From: Montifringilla adamsi
Taxonomy: Eukaryota > Chordata > Aves > Passeriformes > Passeridae
Reading direction: 5' to 3'
Length of the DNA: 64,000 nucleotides
Assembly: GCA_017590115.1 (NCBI GenBank)
Contig: JAGGNK010009114.1
Location: forward strand, 21,118,662-21,182,661
Part shown: positions 48,731 to 62,038 of the stretch, piece after piece
Layout: every line of letters begins with the position of its first letter
How positions within the stretch are numbered: position 1 is the first letter of the stretch
The notes under the pieces: generated by a model
Told to the model about the DNA's origin: nothing
Database searches by the model: none
The model's input: only the letters and a program-made list of their open reading frames with translations
Made by a program: the position numbers and the translations under genes

Positions 48731-51700
48731 TGAGACTGCCAGCCAATTAGCTGTGTAATTAATTCTTCAAAAGCTTCAAGATGCTTTTCCATCTGGGCTT
48801 GCCTCTTACCATTTGTTCTGTCTCCTGTCTTACCAGCCGGGGCAAATCCAGCTGCCCCCAGTCAGATCATGTTGTAATAAGTTAGCTAAAACTACATTTT
48901 CTTCACTCAGGAAAAGCTCAATCCTTATTGTATATGTTATATTTTATAGCATTATCAGAAGTTAGATTAGCATTATTATCAATATTATTAGATCTTATTG
49001 GTTGACAATACATTTATACTAAGTTCATTGGTCGGTAGATGGTATTTTGCATATTTATCAAACTTTTGTATTTTTAGTTAGTTTACATACTTTTTCTACT
49101 GATTCTCATGGGACAGATCATATTGTTTATACAGGTGTGCTTGTTTTTCACCCTAGGAATAGATTGTTTTGTTAATCAATTCTCATTTTCAAGATGTTTT
49201 TGTATGGGAACTTGTAAGCTATTGTTAGCTTAGCTGAAGTAGCAGGGCCTAACCTATATTTTATAAGACTTTTCTTTATAACATTTTTACTGTCGTCAAC
49301 AAGATCATTCACTAAGATCTCCAGATGATATATGGTTTTTCACTAAAAACCAATAATACAAATAATATCGGCTATTCATGAGCAGAACAAAGTCAAATAA
49401 AGAATATTTTCTTAGTTGCCCTGCAAATATTGTACTTTGCTCTTCAGAGATTAACCCACAACTTCTCCAGTTTCAGGGTCAGTGCTAAGTTTATACTGCA
49501 TTATAACATGTATGAACTCATATATATATCCAGAGTTGATGCCTTTTTGTTCTAGAACATATGGAAATTCCAGCAAAAAAAATGGTCTTGCACAGAAGAA
49601 ATAAATAAGTGGCATAATAAATGAAATAATTAATTTTAGAATTAAAGGCATTTTTATTCTAAAAATATGGTCTCAATTCCTTCTGTTGCTTTCACCATAT
49701 TTATTGAAAAATGCAGATATCCATGCACTTCCTTTGACTTGTAAGTAATATTAGAACTAATTTTGGATAGCAGGACGAAGTTAAGATCAAAGCTCTGCAT
49801 CCACATCAAGACAATTTGGTTGCCAGTTTTCAACAGCAGCTGTTAAGGTAGCAAGTTTAGTTTTCATTTAAGGATTTAAAGTATTTGTTTCTACCTTCTG
49901 GTTCACAGATCTGAAAAATAATAGAAACAGCTCCACTTCAGAAATTTAAAATTAGTTTTCACCAATTAAAAAAATACAGCAAATGATAGCCCCATAGGAT
50001 CTATCAATGCAATAGCTTTCAAACGAATACCTGGCTTGGCATTTTCTCTGCTGCCATTCAGCATCCTCCAAAGTTCTGACAGACTTTTTTTTTTTGAGAC
50101 ACTGATTATGTTATTTTTAGTCACAGTGTAATATCTACTCTCTTCCAGCCCAAAGTGAGCAAACATTTTCTTGTCACCTGTGATTTCACTTACTATGCTC
50201 CTGGGACTCACAGACTTAAACTGAGATTGTCAGACCATTATTATACCCACTGTTACAGAAGATGAGCACCCCTTCCTGCTCTTTTTTCTTGCCAAAATCT
50301 TATTTACTTGAAGCAGATTCCTGCTGAAAATCAAAGTGTAGTTAAGATTATGTGTTTTGTGTACCAACACAACAACAGTGTAACCGCTATTTTTTTCTTT
50401 TTTTTCCCCCTTTCACAGAAAAGAGAAATGCTCATTTGTGGAAGAAAATATCATCCAGAAGGACTGGGCACACAGTGTTAGACAGAAACAGTTGTTTGCT
50501 GTACCAAGCTAGAAGTTCTGTGATGGCAATCCAAACCTCCTGGCCTGTATCAAAGCTCCTCTGTGGCCAAGAGTCACAGAGCACATGGTAGAGAAAGACA
50601 CAGAAATCCTTCAGGGCTCTATTTGGGAGCAGGAAGAAGTGGCTTTTCTAGTGCTCTGTGCTGACCTGGGATTGTGATGTCATTTGGCCCATTTTTATGT
50701 GAACTGGAGACTCACAGCTCTGCTGGCACAGGGGTCACTCACACTGCCCACAGTCAGGACAACAGCTATACCCCCAGCCTTCCTGTGACAAGGCTCTGGA
50801 GTATTTCCAAATTAGCAATTGATTTACTGCTCCACACGGGTGAACTGAACGCACATTGTGTACAAAATCACATGGACAAACCACATTTCTAGGAGGTACT
50901 TTGCACTTTGTTGGAAAAGGAGCAAAATCAAGGGTTGGTGTCTGCCATTCTTGCCCACAGGAATCAGCTGTGGAAGGAGCTGTGTGGTAATGAAGAGGAC
51001 ACTCACTCACTGAGAGGGAAGTGAAATGCAGGGCAGCAAACTACCACCCCAAGCACTCATCATGCATTTCACTGCTGGGACTGATTATCCTGCTAATGTC
51101 TTTCTTACAGCAGCCATCTCTAAAACGAAAGAGAATGATTATATTTCAGAAAATATAAACCACAGAAAAATGGCTTAAAAAGCTTTCATAGGTGTGAATT
51201 TTAGAAGGTTAGAATATTCTTTAGTGACTTAGCGAGTTACAATTATACAGACTTCTTCCAAAAGCCTTTTATTTTTTTCTCACATCTCACAAACTTTCTA
51301 TACAGATCACATATGTTACAGGATGACACCTTCAAGGGAAGTTTTATGGGATTGTACTGCAAAGCAGCTTTATTTCCTATTCCTTTCACCTACAATATAT
51401 CTGCAGTCTGTTTAGATTGTGAGCTCTCACAGACAGGATTGCAGGCTACGATGTCTGATCTAGTTTGCAATACAGCTGCTTTGCAGGTCTCCTGGAGTGC
51501 ATAATGGCTCTGATCTCTTCTCTGCAGATGGGTTTTGTTTTGTTTTTGGTTTGTTTTTTTTTTTTTTTTCTTTTGCAGGTCAATCTGTACTGGTACAAAA
51601 TTTTCAGAGCCATTCAGCTCTGCTTTGCTCCAGCTCTTGCCCCACAGAGCACTAAATTATGCAGGTACTGGGCACCACAGGCACCATGAGCTACCTGGGC

Positions 51701-54700
51701 AATGCCTGGCAGTGGACAAAAACCTGCCCTTACATGATCCATGTCCCAAAAATCATCAGACACATTGCAAATGAGGTGGAAACCAAATAATAGATAATAG
51801 TAAAATTATTATAATTGTAAGCAATAGGAACTATATTCACTCTTAAAGGTACCAATTTTCTAAAGGTTGTGATTGACCTGCACAACAATTCTTTCAGAGG
51901 AAGGTTTCAAACCTTTAGATTATGTTGTAATTAAGGGAGAGGGGAAGTAGCTGTTGATCAGTAGGAGACATGGAGACCTCAAAGCACAGACACTCCAAAG
52001 TCATACACTACATTTTTCTGGTGTCAGTTACAATATGTTAATTTTATTTTTGCAGTAATCAAGCTGTCAGACATAGCAGAAAGAACAGAACACTGAAGCA
52101 CCACTTTTCTTCTGTCTAGATTAATGCCACTGCATCACAGTAATGTGTTAGCACAATGGTTTCTGAACAACCACAAACAATCTACAAGGCTATTATATTT
52201 AATTGCTATTTAGATAGTTTATAAATCTACTGTAAACAATAGCAAGGATGCACTCATAATGCAGCTGCAAGATTAGTTACTAATGTCATGACATAAACCA
52301 GGCCATGAACTCAGACTATCAGCAACTCCATGGTAACTCTGATGTTTATGTCCTTGATTTCCAATAAATGCGGGGAAGCGTTGCCCTCTTTTGTTTCAAC
52401 ACACATTAATTATGTTGCCTTTCCAATGATATTGGATCATGATGCTCACTAAATTCACACCCTGCCTCATCCCATGACAGCTTACCCAGGAGAGCAAACA
52501 TAGTGTAATGTGCTATATAAATAAAATCATATATAATACCTGAACTATGACCTACACAAAAAGCTGCTTCATAAATCTGCTGCACAGATCACAGCAAGAC
52601 TGCCTTGCCCCCAAGCTGATGGTCTGGATCTGCTGCTTCCTGCCATGGAGCTGCCTGAAGAGCTCTGCTGGCTGCAGCACTGTGCCAAATGTCACTGAGG
52701 GTTGGGCTGCTCAGCTCTCTGATCTTTGTCTAAGTGATGTGAAGAACAGACTTTTCCAAAAACAGAGCATGCTCAGGAATTCACACTCCTCCTTCCTCAC
52801 ACTTACTGATTGCTTCTGACTAATGAGCCAGCATGGAGCTTATAACAAAATCATAATCTGTCCTTACCATAAAATCTTTTAAAATGATCTCTGGTTATTT
52901 CAGGCTCATCTTACACTGATATCAAGCATTCAATTGTGCCCAGACTGATCAATCCATAACAAGCTAAACGGAAAAATTTTCAACTTATTTACTCAAGAAG
53001 GAAAAAAAGCAATTTTGGGAGACAGAAAAATATCTAAAGAAAGTGTAAGGGATTGGTATCAGAGGAGGAATCTTCTGTTTTCTTTGACAAAATGCAAGAA
53101 AGTAGCATTACAACTGCAAGAACAAAAGTAAAAACATACAGAATTGAAAATTCTGAGCTGTAAAGTCATACTTACGTTTTCTACTATTTTTAGGGTGGTG
53201 GGCAACCCCTGAGAACTTTGTAAGAAATACAATAGACCAGGCTGCCTCTGAGCATCTCCTATATGAGAAACTCAAGCAGAATTGAACACAAAGGTTGTGC
53301 TTTCAGCTGCTATTGCTGACCCAGCCCATCCTGCTGTATGGGACACGTGCCTTCATCTCCCCACTGCACACAGGTTCAAGATGCCTGTTGTCTTTATGAT
53401 GGGCCAAAATTTTAGTGGATGACATCCACCTGTACAGACTCCACATAGCACATCCAATGCAAGAAACACAGTTTGAAAATATCTCATTAAGAACGAGACA
53501 AGAGGAATTAGGAAATTTTCACTAGCTCTTAGACCAGCACATCTGTTTGGGACAGTTTAGCATCTGGGAAACAACTGCTGAGAATAACTTTTTGCTTTCC
53601 TTCCGCACAAAACTTTTCCGTTTAAATTTCTGTAAATGAGCTGTCACCTGCCATAAACAGAGAAGGAAATCAATGCATTGTTTTCTCTTAGATATCAATA
53701 GTACTCCTGACTTTTTAATCCCCATTCTCCAGGCCTTGGAGCTGCCAGTGGAGATACATTCCCCACAACTACACATCCACAAGCAGTTCTTTGCACTTCA
53801 CTGTCTGGTCCAGGCTGAGTCAACATGAAAGCCTAAAGTCACTTTAACACAGTGCAGCCAACGTTTAATTAACTCTGATCTTTCAGCACAGAGTGGGAAA
53901 GTCATAACCCCACTGCAGGGAAACAGAAACATGCAAGGACATTTATGGGCTGATGATGATGGAATTTTATGTCTCTTTTTCAAGAGGGACTTGGCTAAAA
54001 TAGAGAGAAATAGCCAGAAGAACTGAACATACCCTGAAAGTTGCTCAGCCTTGCAGAGGAGGACAGTCACTATCACTTCCACTGACAGAAACCTGTCTAT
54101 ATATCTGATGGCTATTACGTGCTGAATGAGAAAATAGATTTTAACATAGAGCAAACAGAACCTGTAAATGGAAGAGGTGGAGGAACCCTGCCACAGAGCA
54201 AGAGTTCAGTGGAGTTTGTGTCAAGTTGGTTCTGCCACTTCAACCTGTTCTTAACAGAACTCTGTAGCCACTGGTGCCATCACAGAAACTCCAAAGTCTT
54301 CTGCCAAACACTTTACAAAAGGCAAGTAAAAGTCCTGTTTACAATTGATTAGAACAACCTCTGGCATAGAACCTGAACCAGAAAGGTGTTAGAAATCTTC
54401 AAAAGTCTTCTGTTTTGACATTTTGATGCCTTCCTCTTTGGAATCTTCCTTTTACTAGGTGTTAAGGAACATAGAATATAGCGGCTTTCTTAGGGTTTTT
54501 TTGACTCTTTTTTCCTATTTGCCAGATAAAACTGTTGTTTACGTTACATTACCAAAAGATGGATATGACAAATGTTCCATCCCATTCCGGAGTGCACCAT
54601 TTTTAAAATCACTAAATATGAAGTGACTACATGGCTATATGGTCCAGGGAAACAGGTAAGCATGCAGTGGTTTTGGGCAGGATTTTGGAGTTATATAGAA

Positions 54701-57700
54701 ATACAGTCCATAATAAAACTCAGTTTAGCTAAGGATTCCATCAGATTTCAACCTCTGCTTCACAGTTTTTATAGGTGGCTATTTCCAAAGAATTTTAGAC
54801 TTATGAAATATAATTTCCATATTTCTGCATTACAGAAAGGAACACATTTTTCACACAAGAAGCACAGCAGCCCTATTTTATGACCCATTGGACTTGCAGT
54901 TAATATTAGCCAACAGAAGGAAGTGCGAATATTCAGATATGCTTTGTTACACATGGACATGTTGAACAACATGATGAGAGGTGCATATTGCTGTTTTCAT
55001 TGCTCCCTGCAGGCTGCTGCACGGAAAAGTACTTAGGACTGCTCCTATCACACATGTGTGTCTATACTTGTTTCTGTGTTTCTGTGAAAAATAATTTGAG
55101 TTTTAGCACAGTGATATATCAAATTTCCAATATATTTGCTTCTGGACAAAAAAATGCATTACTTGTGTGCAGGGCTTCCATACAGACTCAAATATTAGCT
55201 GCATGCTAGATCAGTGATAACAGAATAAGAACCAGCAAGAGGAAACATCTTTTATCTCCTCTCTTGATTTATTCACTAAAAAGCTGCTGGGCCTTTTACT
55301 GTTTCACATGAAAAACAGTGGTAGAGGAATAATGCCCCTATAAAACATACGATTTTCTCATTATTTCTTCACCTCTTTCAGACACAGCCAGGTGGCTATT
55401 CCCACAAAGGGCCAGCAATATCTAACCCTTAATACTCATCATTTTAAACTGCCTTTGATACTAGAACATGTTTGTTGTATTTCACCAAGCAAATTGATGA
55501 AGAAAGTTCTTTGCTCAACTTAGCCTTGCCCCATTTATAATGTTCCATTTATAATGTTGTAGTGGTCTCTAGAGCCCACAAAACTTTTATTGAATATATC
55601 CAGCCTTTGCAAGCAAAACTGTATTTTTTCCTGTTTTGCCAAACTGCCTGTGTTTTCTGGCTGCATTCTTCATTCCCCTTTCCTGAGATGGGAACAAAAG
55701 CTTTCAGTTGGAGTATGACTTTTGGAACTAGAGACCATGCATTAAATGCTCCTCCAATCCCTATTTAAGTGGAGTATGCAGCCAGAAATTCATAATGGAA
55801 ATTCACAGTTCAGTAGAATACCTTCAGAGCAACTCATACTATTTTTTTTCTTTGAAGAACAGTTTGAACCAAATAATTTAAATTAAAAGACAAAGACCAT
55901 TTAGATTTTACAATGGTAGTTTGACAAATCCAAGAGAAAAATCCAATGTGTAGTAGAAAGTAGGAAGAAAGTTAAACTAAGTCTTTTAGGTAACTCCAGT
56001 TCTGTGGACTCAGCTGGGTGGGCAATGCTCAACCACAATTCCCTCCCTTCAAAGAAACATCCTCAGCAGGACAAAGGACCTCCAAATGTGCTCTGAACTA
56101 CAGAAGTTTGGTAACTAAACCCATCATGCATTTTAAATGAGGTATCATACCTGAGGTTAATGTCACATTGAAGTGTTCTTGTTTATTTCTAGTTTTCAGA
56201 ATAAATTCAAGCAGACATTTTCCTCTCAGTTTCACTGCCATTTGCCTCATTAGCATAGTCATTCAAAGGAAAGATGAAATAAAGCCTTGATATTTCCATA
56301 TGTAATTTTAAGTTACTCATCTAAAATACAGTAAGTCAAAAGAGCAGAAGACTTTGCAGATAAAAAAAGCAGAAGAAATATATTTATTTAGGATTTACTT
56401 CATTAGCATTAATTAAGCTTTTACTTCATTTGCATATGCAAGTGTTCTTGCCAGGAGGGGGTGCCAAGTACCCACAGCACTAATTATGCAAAAAAGAAAA
56501 CACACGGCAAATATTTTACAGAAAGATAAATTACCATGTTTTATAGCAGTTGTACATTACCTTGATAGACCAAACAGTAAATGGAGCTTTCAGCAAGTAA
56601 TGGCTGTTAAAGCGTGTGTTGAGCAAGGTAACTGCCCAAGAACAATCCTGCTAATTCTTCATTTACTAACATTAGTCCACTGCTTATCTGAATACATGGA
56701 AAATAATACAACATCAAAGAACTTTGCTGCTGCACTATTTGTCTTATCTAAAAAAGTCTTTGAAAGCCATTGGGGGAAAAAGGCTAAAATATTGACAAAA
56801 GGCAATTGTAAGGTAATATATGTTAATGAAGTCTGAGAGATATTTGCATTTTTGTGGGGCAATAGGTACTGATGGGGGTGTGAAGGGAAGTTGAAGCCCC
56901 AAACATGACAAAAGGATAAAGATGACTCATCACAGAGCAAAAGGGCAGAGTTCTTGAAATGGTACATTTATTAACAGCAATTAAAGCAGATTTTGCTGTG
57001 GTTTATTTCTGGCTTTTAGGTAGTTTCAATACAAGCTGAAGTCCTCTTTCACTGGATCTTTTTCATTCTTTATGTAAAAGCTTCAGATTCTAAGATCTAT
57101 TATTTGCGAATAATGGGGGTTTTTGGTTGGTTTTTTGGAAGATGAGGGCAACTTATAGATTCCTAATATTTAAATTGCTTTCTAAAAATTAATGAGAACA
57201 TCTTGAATCCACAATTCAGCTACAGCCACCAAATTGTTCTTAGTGTATACAGCCTAATAGGTAATTGGACTCAGTGATGACCTAAATTAAAACAAAGCAT
57301 TGTAAAAGCTCATCTTCAGTCCTACCATTTGATAGTGTTGTATTTTGTTGGTAGCATCAATTTTTGTCAAAGCTTCTAAAAAATATTTTTCTTTAGTATT
57401 CTGGATAGTTTTACTATTTTCTTCATTTCTGTGTAGTTAAAATATGTATTAATTTATGCATAGACATTCATCTGTAAGTGGATAGATCATTATTTATACT
57501 GATCCATCCAAATATGTAACTCAAACTCCCCTCAGAATCACTTAATATATCAAAAGAAAAAGGAACTTACTGCAATAAATAACAAAAAACTCTATAATAA
57601 ATACAAAGGCAAAGTGAATTGCATGTATATATGTTCATAGAATAAAGTGAAACAAGGTATTTTATACAACATAAACAACATGTACCACCACCAAGGCAGA

Positions 57701-59004
57701 AAAAAATCTATGTATCATTTTTAAGGAAAAGCTACGCCAAACTTGAACAACTTCTAACCATGCTTCAGTGGGAGCTAGTGGAAGTAGCCCACCCAATAAC
57801 TGGTCAGAAGAACTATTTGTATGACAAGGAGCACTGCAGAAGAACACAAGGGTGTTAACAGACACTTAAATATGGCACTGCAAATGCTGGAGACATCGCC
57901 AGCCTGAACTTTGATATCCAGGCTCCTACTGCAGTACATCCCCACAGACAGATCCTGAGCTGTTTATCCTGTGTCAGACACAAGCCACGTCCAGCACAAA
58001 CACATGAAAACCTTTGCTACAAACTACTGGAGAAGATAAGGCTCAAGAAGGGAAAACTCTGGATAAAAAACAGGGTATTTCAACAACAGAGGCCCTTTAA
58101 AAACCCCAAAGCATTCTTCTTCTCAGTAAAGCCTTCCCACAGGTATGGGATAGCTCTTTCTCAGACACAAGCAGCGAGGTCTTTAATCAATAAACTGGAG
58201 GCAGAAAAATGTTGATGAAAGAAATTAGATATCTAGTTGAATTTGTCTTTCCTGAAATTACTTGATGCTGCAGTGATGGATTCTATGGAGGCAAGATAAA
58301 GAGATAATCAACTAATGACTTGCACAACTTTAATCAAACATGAGTAATGTTTGGCAAATAGATGAACAGCTCCTTAACATGCTATGACACAGAAATGGTA
58401 TTTTAGATCTGGCACAATTCTAACACAGTTAAAAGGCAGCATTCTAAGAGTGTGACCTTGAAAAAAGTTCCCATTTTAAGAACTATGTGACCTTAAGATA
58501 CATTAATTCATTAGATAAAAGTTTCTTCTCCCCAGTGGCAAACATTTTCAATTTCACCACCAAAATGTCATGAGTCAAGGAGCAGATGTTTCCCTGAGCT
58601 TTCCTCTTAATCACTACAAAACCTTCTACTCTAGGTAAATAGCAAGGAACAGAAATAACTTGCAGCCACTGTGGTAGCTGGAAAACAATGGTACTGTGGC
58701 TCAGTCACCTGGCCTCTGACAGAAAACTAACTCTGTTCTTCACTAGCCACATGGGGCATGCTCTGGGGCCCATTAGACAGCCCCAGAAATTATCCCTAAC
58801 AGTAAACTTAGACTGATGCATGCTTTCCACAAGGATGCAAAATACTGCATACACTTGATTTCTCTGCAGCCATATTCCATCTGTGCAATAAGCACTTTGT
58901 GGCTTCAAACATATTTTCCTTCCTGTTTTGTTTTTTTTTACCCCTTCAAATCCTTACATTATCTGTTTGAACACCTTGCCAATTCCTTCTCATTGGAATA
59001 CTTT

Positions 59005-59178
59005 AAGATAACCATGTAGGCTGCACTGTTACTTAGATCTGCAGAACTGTGGACGGGAAACATCTTATTTTACACTATAGCATATTGAAAAGAAGATAAC
59101 CATGTAGGCTGCACTGTTACTTAGATCTGCAGAACTGTGGATGGGAACATCTTATTTTACACTATAGCCTATTGAAAA
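59005..59178. repeat. 88-bp tandem duplication
   Basis: The unit starting AAGATAACCATGTAGGCTGC at 59005 is repeated at 59093. The two copies differ by roughly three changes (ACGGG/ATGGG, one deleted A, GCATA/GCCTA). Two full copies only. This looks like a recent local duplication without any coding content. Confidence 0.93.
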
Positions 59179-61804
59179 TAGTTGATCCAAGTCCATGTGT
59201 TATCCCCCTATAATTTGGATTTAATCCAGTACATTCCAAATAGTTATAGTGTAAAGTTGAGATCTCTGCTCAGTCAGACATACCTGTGCCTCGTGTTTCA
59301 CATTTTGGGCTAATTTTGCTGACCAGTCCTGGCTGCAATATTGCTGCTCATTTCTGCACCACCGATGAAGGGGGACATTCTTCCTCACTTTATAGAGCTA
59401 CATACACTCTCTGTGGTGGCACACAGCACACGTCATGGGTACTTCTACATCAAATTTTTGTATATAAAATTAATCTCTTCCCCAGCTGTTCTCCACTTGT
59501 TCTTCAGTTGTAAAGAATGACTCTTGGAGATTATTACCCAGTTAATACACTATGATTATTTTATTTAGAGTAAGTATTTCATTGCTTGTTTTACTCATGA
59601 ATTATCACTATTTCCACAGGAAAGACAAGTTTTGTTCAGGAAGGTAAACCACTCATAGTGTGTTTGGCAGCATGGGTTTATGAGACTGCAGCTTTGCTTG
59701 CACCCAGGTACAAACATTGATAGCTACCGATGGATTTTCATCACTGGATCTCTGCCTTTACACCTCCCTCTGTGCCCTTTTTCACTGCTGTTTGCCTCCT
59801 GTACTATTTTACTAAAACCCACTAATTCAGTGTTTGTTCCAATGACAAATTTTATAACAGAAATATTTGGGCAATGTGTCCTCAGCCACACATCTTTCCT
59901 CTGCCTAACCTGTTCTGCTGGACTGAACTCTCAGTCCTGCTTCTGCTTGAGGCAGATGTTCCTTTGGCCAGCAGCAACAACCATTACTCACAACAGTCTT
60001 TATTCATTCATGCTCCTTCTACATTTTTGGCTTGCTGCTGAAGTGGGAGGGCAATGCAGCAAGGCACTTGTGTCACTTTGGAAACCTCCTTCTGCCACAT
60101 GAACAGCTTCAAGAGGACATCCTTCTAATTGGCATTCCTAAAGTGACCTTCAGCGGACTATTCCTGCAGGTGTACATCCCTATGGCAACACTCGGTGCCA
60201 TTCAGAGTGCACAGAAGATTTTGTGTTCAAAGTTATTATTTCCTAATTCTGCAGACCATATGGCACCATAAAACCCACAGTAGAGCAGATATTTTTAAAG
60301 CATGATATTAACTTTACTAGGGACATTAGCAAAGATGAGTAATGTTATCCTCGCTCAAGTATGAATTATGCCAATGTTTTCAGATTTGGATGATTAAGGT
60401 TGTACCTAAAATGATCACCTATATTTCTGCAGTTCTGCGATGTAATAGGAGTCCACCTGTGCCTGTATCTGAAAGGTTCCATACATATTTTCAGAATGAC
60501 ATTTTAAGCAAAACACATAAAGATAGCATTATTCTGATTTATTTTTCTGAGGTTTATGATTGGTAAATCTGACCCTGTTTTTATGAAACATCTCACAAAA
60601 AGATACTTCCTCAGAAATCACTGCATTTCATTTTAGTTCCACTTTAGATTACTGATCCTCTGGTCAGTACAGACAAATGTACAGATCCTCTGTCCAGTAC
60701 AGAGGAATCTTACAAACTGCAGTTTAATTAAAATATTTCTTAAATCTGTTCAATTTTGCAAAAGCTTCTCCTTTCTACTACAACCTACGTGGTTTGCCAC
60801 ATTCCATAATGCTGCCTGGTAAATAACCTATGTATTTATTACCACTAATCCTGTTGCCATGCTCTCATTATTAATAAATTAATGTGGTTAATTATTAAAA
60901 CACACCAAGCATGTTCCAATTACTTTTTCTCACCTGCCTCCACTTCCTTAATGGAAAACATCCCAACCAGAAACACTTTTTACTTTCCAACCATCTTGAT
61001 GAATGATATAAAGCAACAGGGTATATTCTCTAGACATCCAGCTTACAGCTTCTCTGCATGAGCAAGCTGGATGTGCAAGGAGGCCCTGGGATCATTCCTG
61101 GGGGCATTAATGAGCTTATTAGAACACTGTAACAAGGATTATCTGAATTTCGTATGCAGAACTGAAGATTTAATCAATCTCTTGCCTTCAACTACCAACA
61201 CAGGTCAGCTTAAAATCACTGCTGTTCTAAAACCACAATTTTTTTCTTCTTATATTGACATTGGTTATGGTGACCATGAATGATTAATGTTCATTAAAAA
61301 TGGTAACACTTCTGGAAAAAAAAATTATATATGAAACATGGCATCTCGTTTAATTATTATGAATTCAATGCAGCACAGCTGACCTCGGCAGTAATTTTCA
61401 TACTGAAATGAAAACATCACTTTTCATGAGTCCATCACATCACATTTGGATGCTAATTTTGCCCACAGTTTTCATTGATATTGCACTTAAAAGAAAACTG
61501 CTTTTCACCTTTAACGTTCCTTCCCACACAGCAGTAGCCACAAAGATGGTTATCCTGAAAATCACCTGAGTGCATATTTAGATGAAGGTGTGATTCTTTC
61601 AACAACTGTACCATTTGCTTATTGGGGCTCAGCCTGGAAAAACGTATTTTTAATAAACAATAAACAAACAGGGCTCTCCTAAAAGCTGTAATAGGAACAC
61701 ACTAGCATTGTGCACAAATACGTAACACAACTTATTTTAAGCTTTCAATTTTGTTTTTACTTCAGTCTGTCTGGAGTCCATACATTTTTAAAGACTGTGC
61801 TTAC

Positions 61805-61886
61805 CAGTTGCTGTCCATGAACACCCCAGGCTGCATACTGTAAAACTGAATCCTCTACTTCTGGAGGGTTTAACTCCCAAACTTCC
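61805..61886 (-). CDS. DPP10: DPP10 propeller exon (window exon 2)
   Basis: An 82-nt exon encoding (R)EVWELNPPEVEDSVLQYAA and then WGVHGQQL. The acceptor is TTTTTCAAG and the donor CTG/GTAAGC. It starts with the last base of a split Arg codon and ends in phase 0. WELNPPEVEDSVLQYAAWG is nearly invariant in vertebrate DPP10. It is separated from the exon upstream by a 99-bp intron. Confidence 0.98.
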
Positions 61887-61985
61887 CTTGAAAAAAGGGA
61901 AACATTTTTACTTGAAGACACTGGCATCACCTCATGCATAGAGCCACTGACAATGACACAGTATGGAAAAAACAATGTGACCTAC

Positions 61986-62038
61986 CTCGTGTGTATGTTA
62001 TAAATCACATATGAAGCTGTATAAGAATAATGAAAAAC
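61986..62038 (-). CDS. DPP10: DPP10 propeller exon, first in window (window exon 1)
   Basis: A 53-nt exon encoding VFHYSYTASYVIYNIHT plus two bases of Arg. The acceptor is TTTAACAG and the donor CGAG/GTAGGT. It starts in phase 0, at roughly residue 147 of the ~796-residue protein when counted back from the C-terminus. A 16-nt A run just beyond it (62044-62059) is the sense-strand poly-T tract of the acceptor. The preceding exon is not in the window. Confidence 0.95.

Larger units (their letters stand above)
42871..61804 (-). other. 18.9-kb intron between window exons 2 and 3
   Basis: This is the largest intron in the window. It holds a CR1-like fragment (46815-47010), a solo LTR (47676-48086), an AT-rich LTR-like block (about 48160-48730), and an 88-bp tandem duplication (59005-59178). 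The rest is AT-rich sequence without recognisable exons. Its longest open frames are 145 codons (46803-47240, running through the CR1-like fragment) and 140 codons (59680-60102). Neither resembles a protein I know. Confidence 0.88.
2271..62038 (-). other. DPP10: DPP10 gene, 3' four fifths (21 exons and introns)
   Basis: This is the span of the only recognised gene, transcribed from high to low coordinates. DPP10 is a type II membrane glycoprotein of the DPP4 (S9B) family. It lacks peptidase activity and binds Kv4 channel subunits, changing their surface expression and inactivation gating in neurons. The 21 exons were found by protein similarity recalled from the vertebrate family, then fixed by AG/GT borders. 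Phases agree across all 20 introns, giving 1947 coding nt including the stop, with no frameshift or internal stop, so the locus looks functional. The first ~147 codons and the promoter lie outside the window. DPP6 was considered as an alternative, but it has Asp rather than Gly at the nucleophile position. Confidence 0.97.

Noticed and set aside
59680..60102. 140-codon open frame, Leu/Cys/Phe-rich
   Set aside because: It has no recognisable domain, splice context or homologous family and is intronic. Its hydrophobic composition follows from T-rich DNA.
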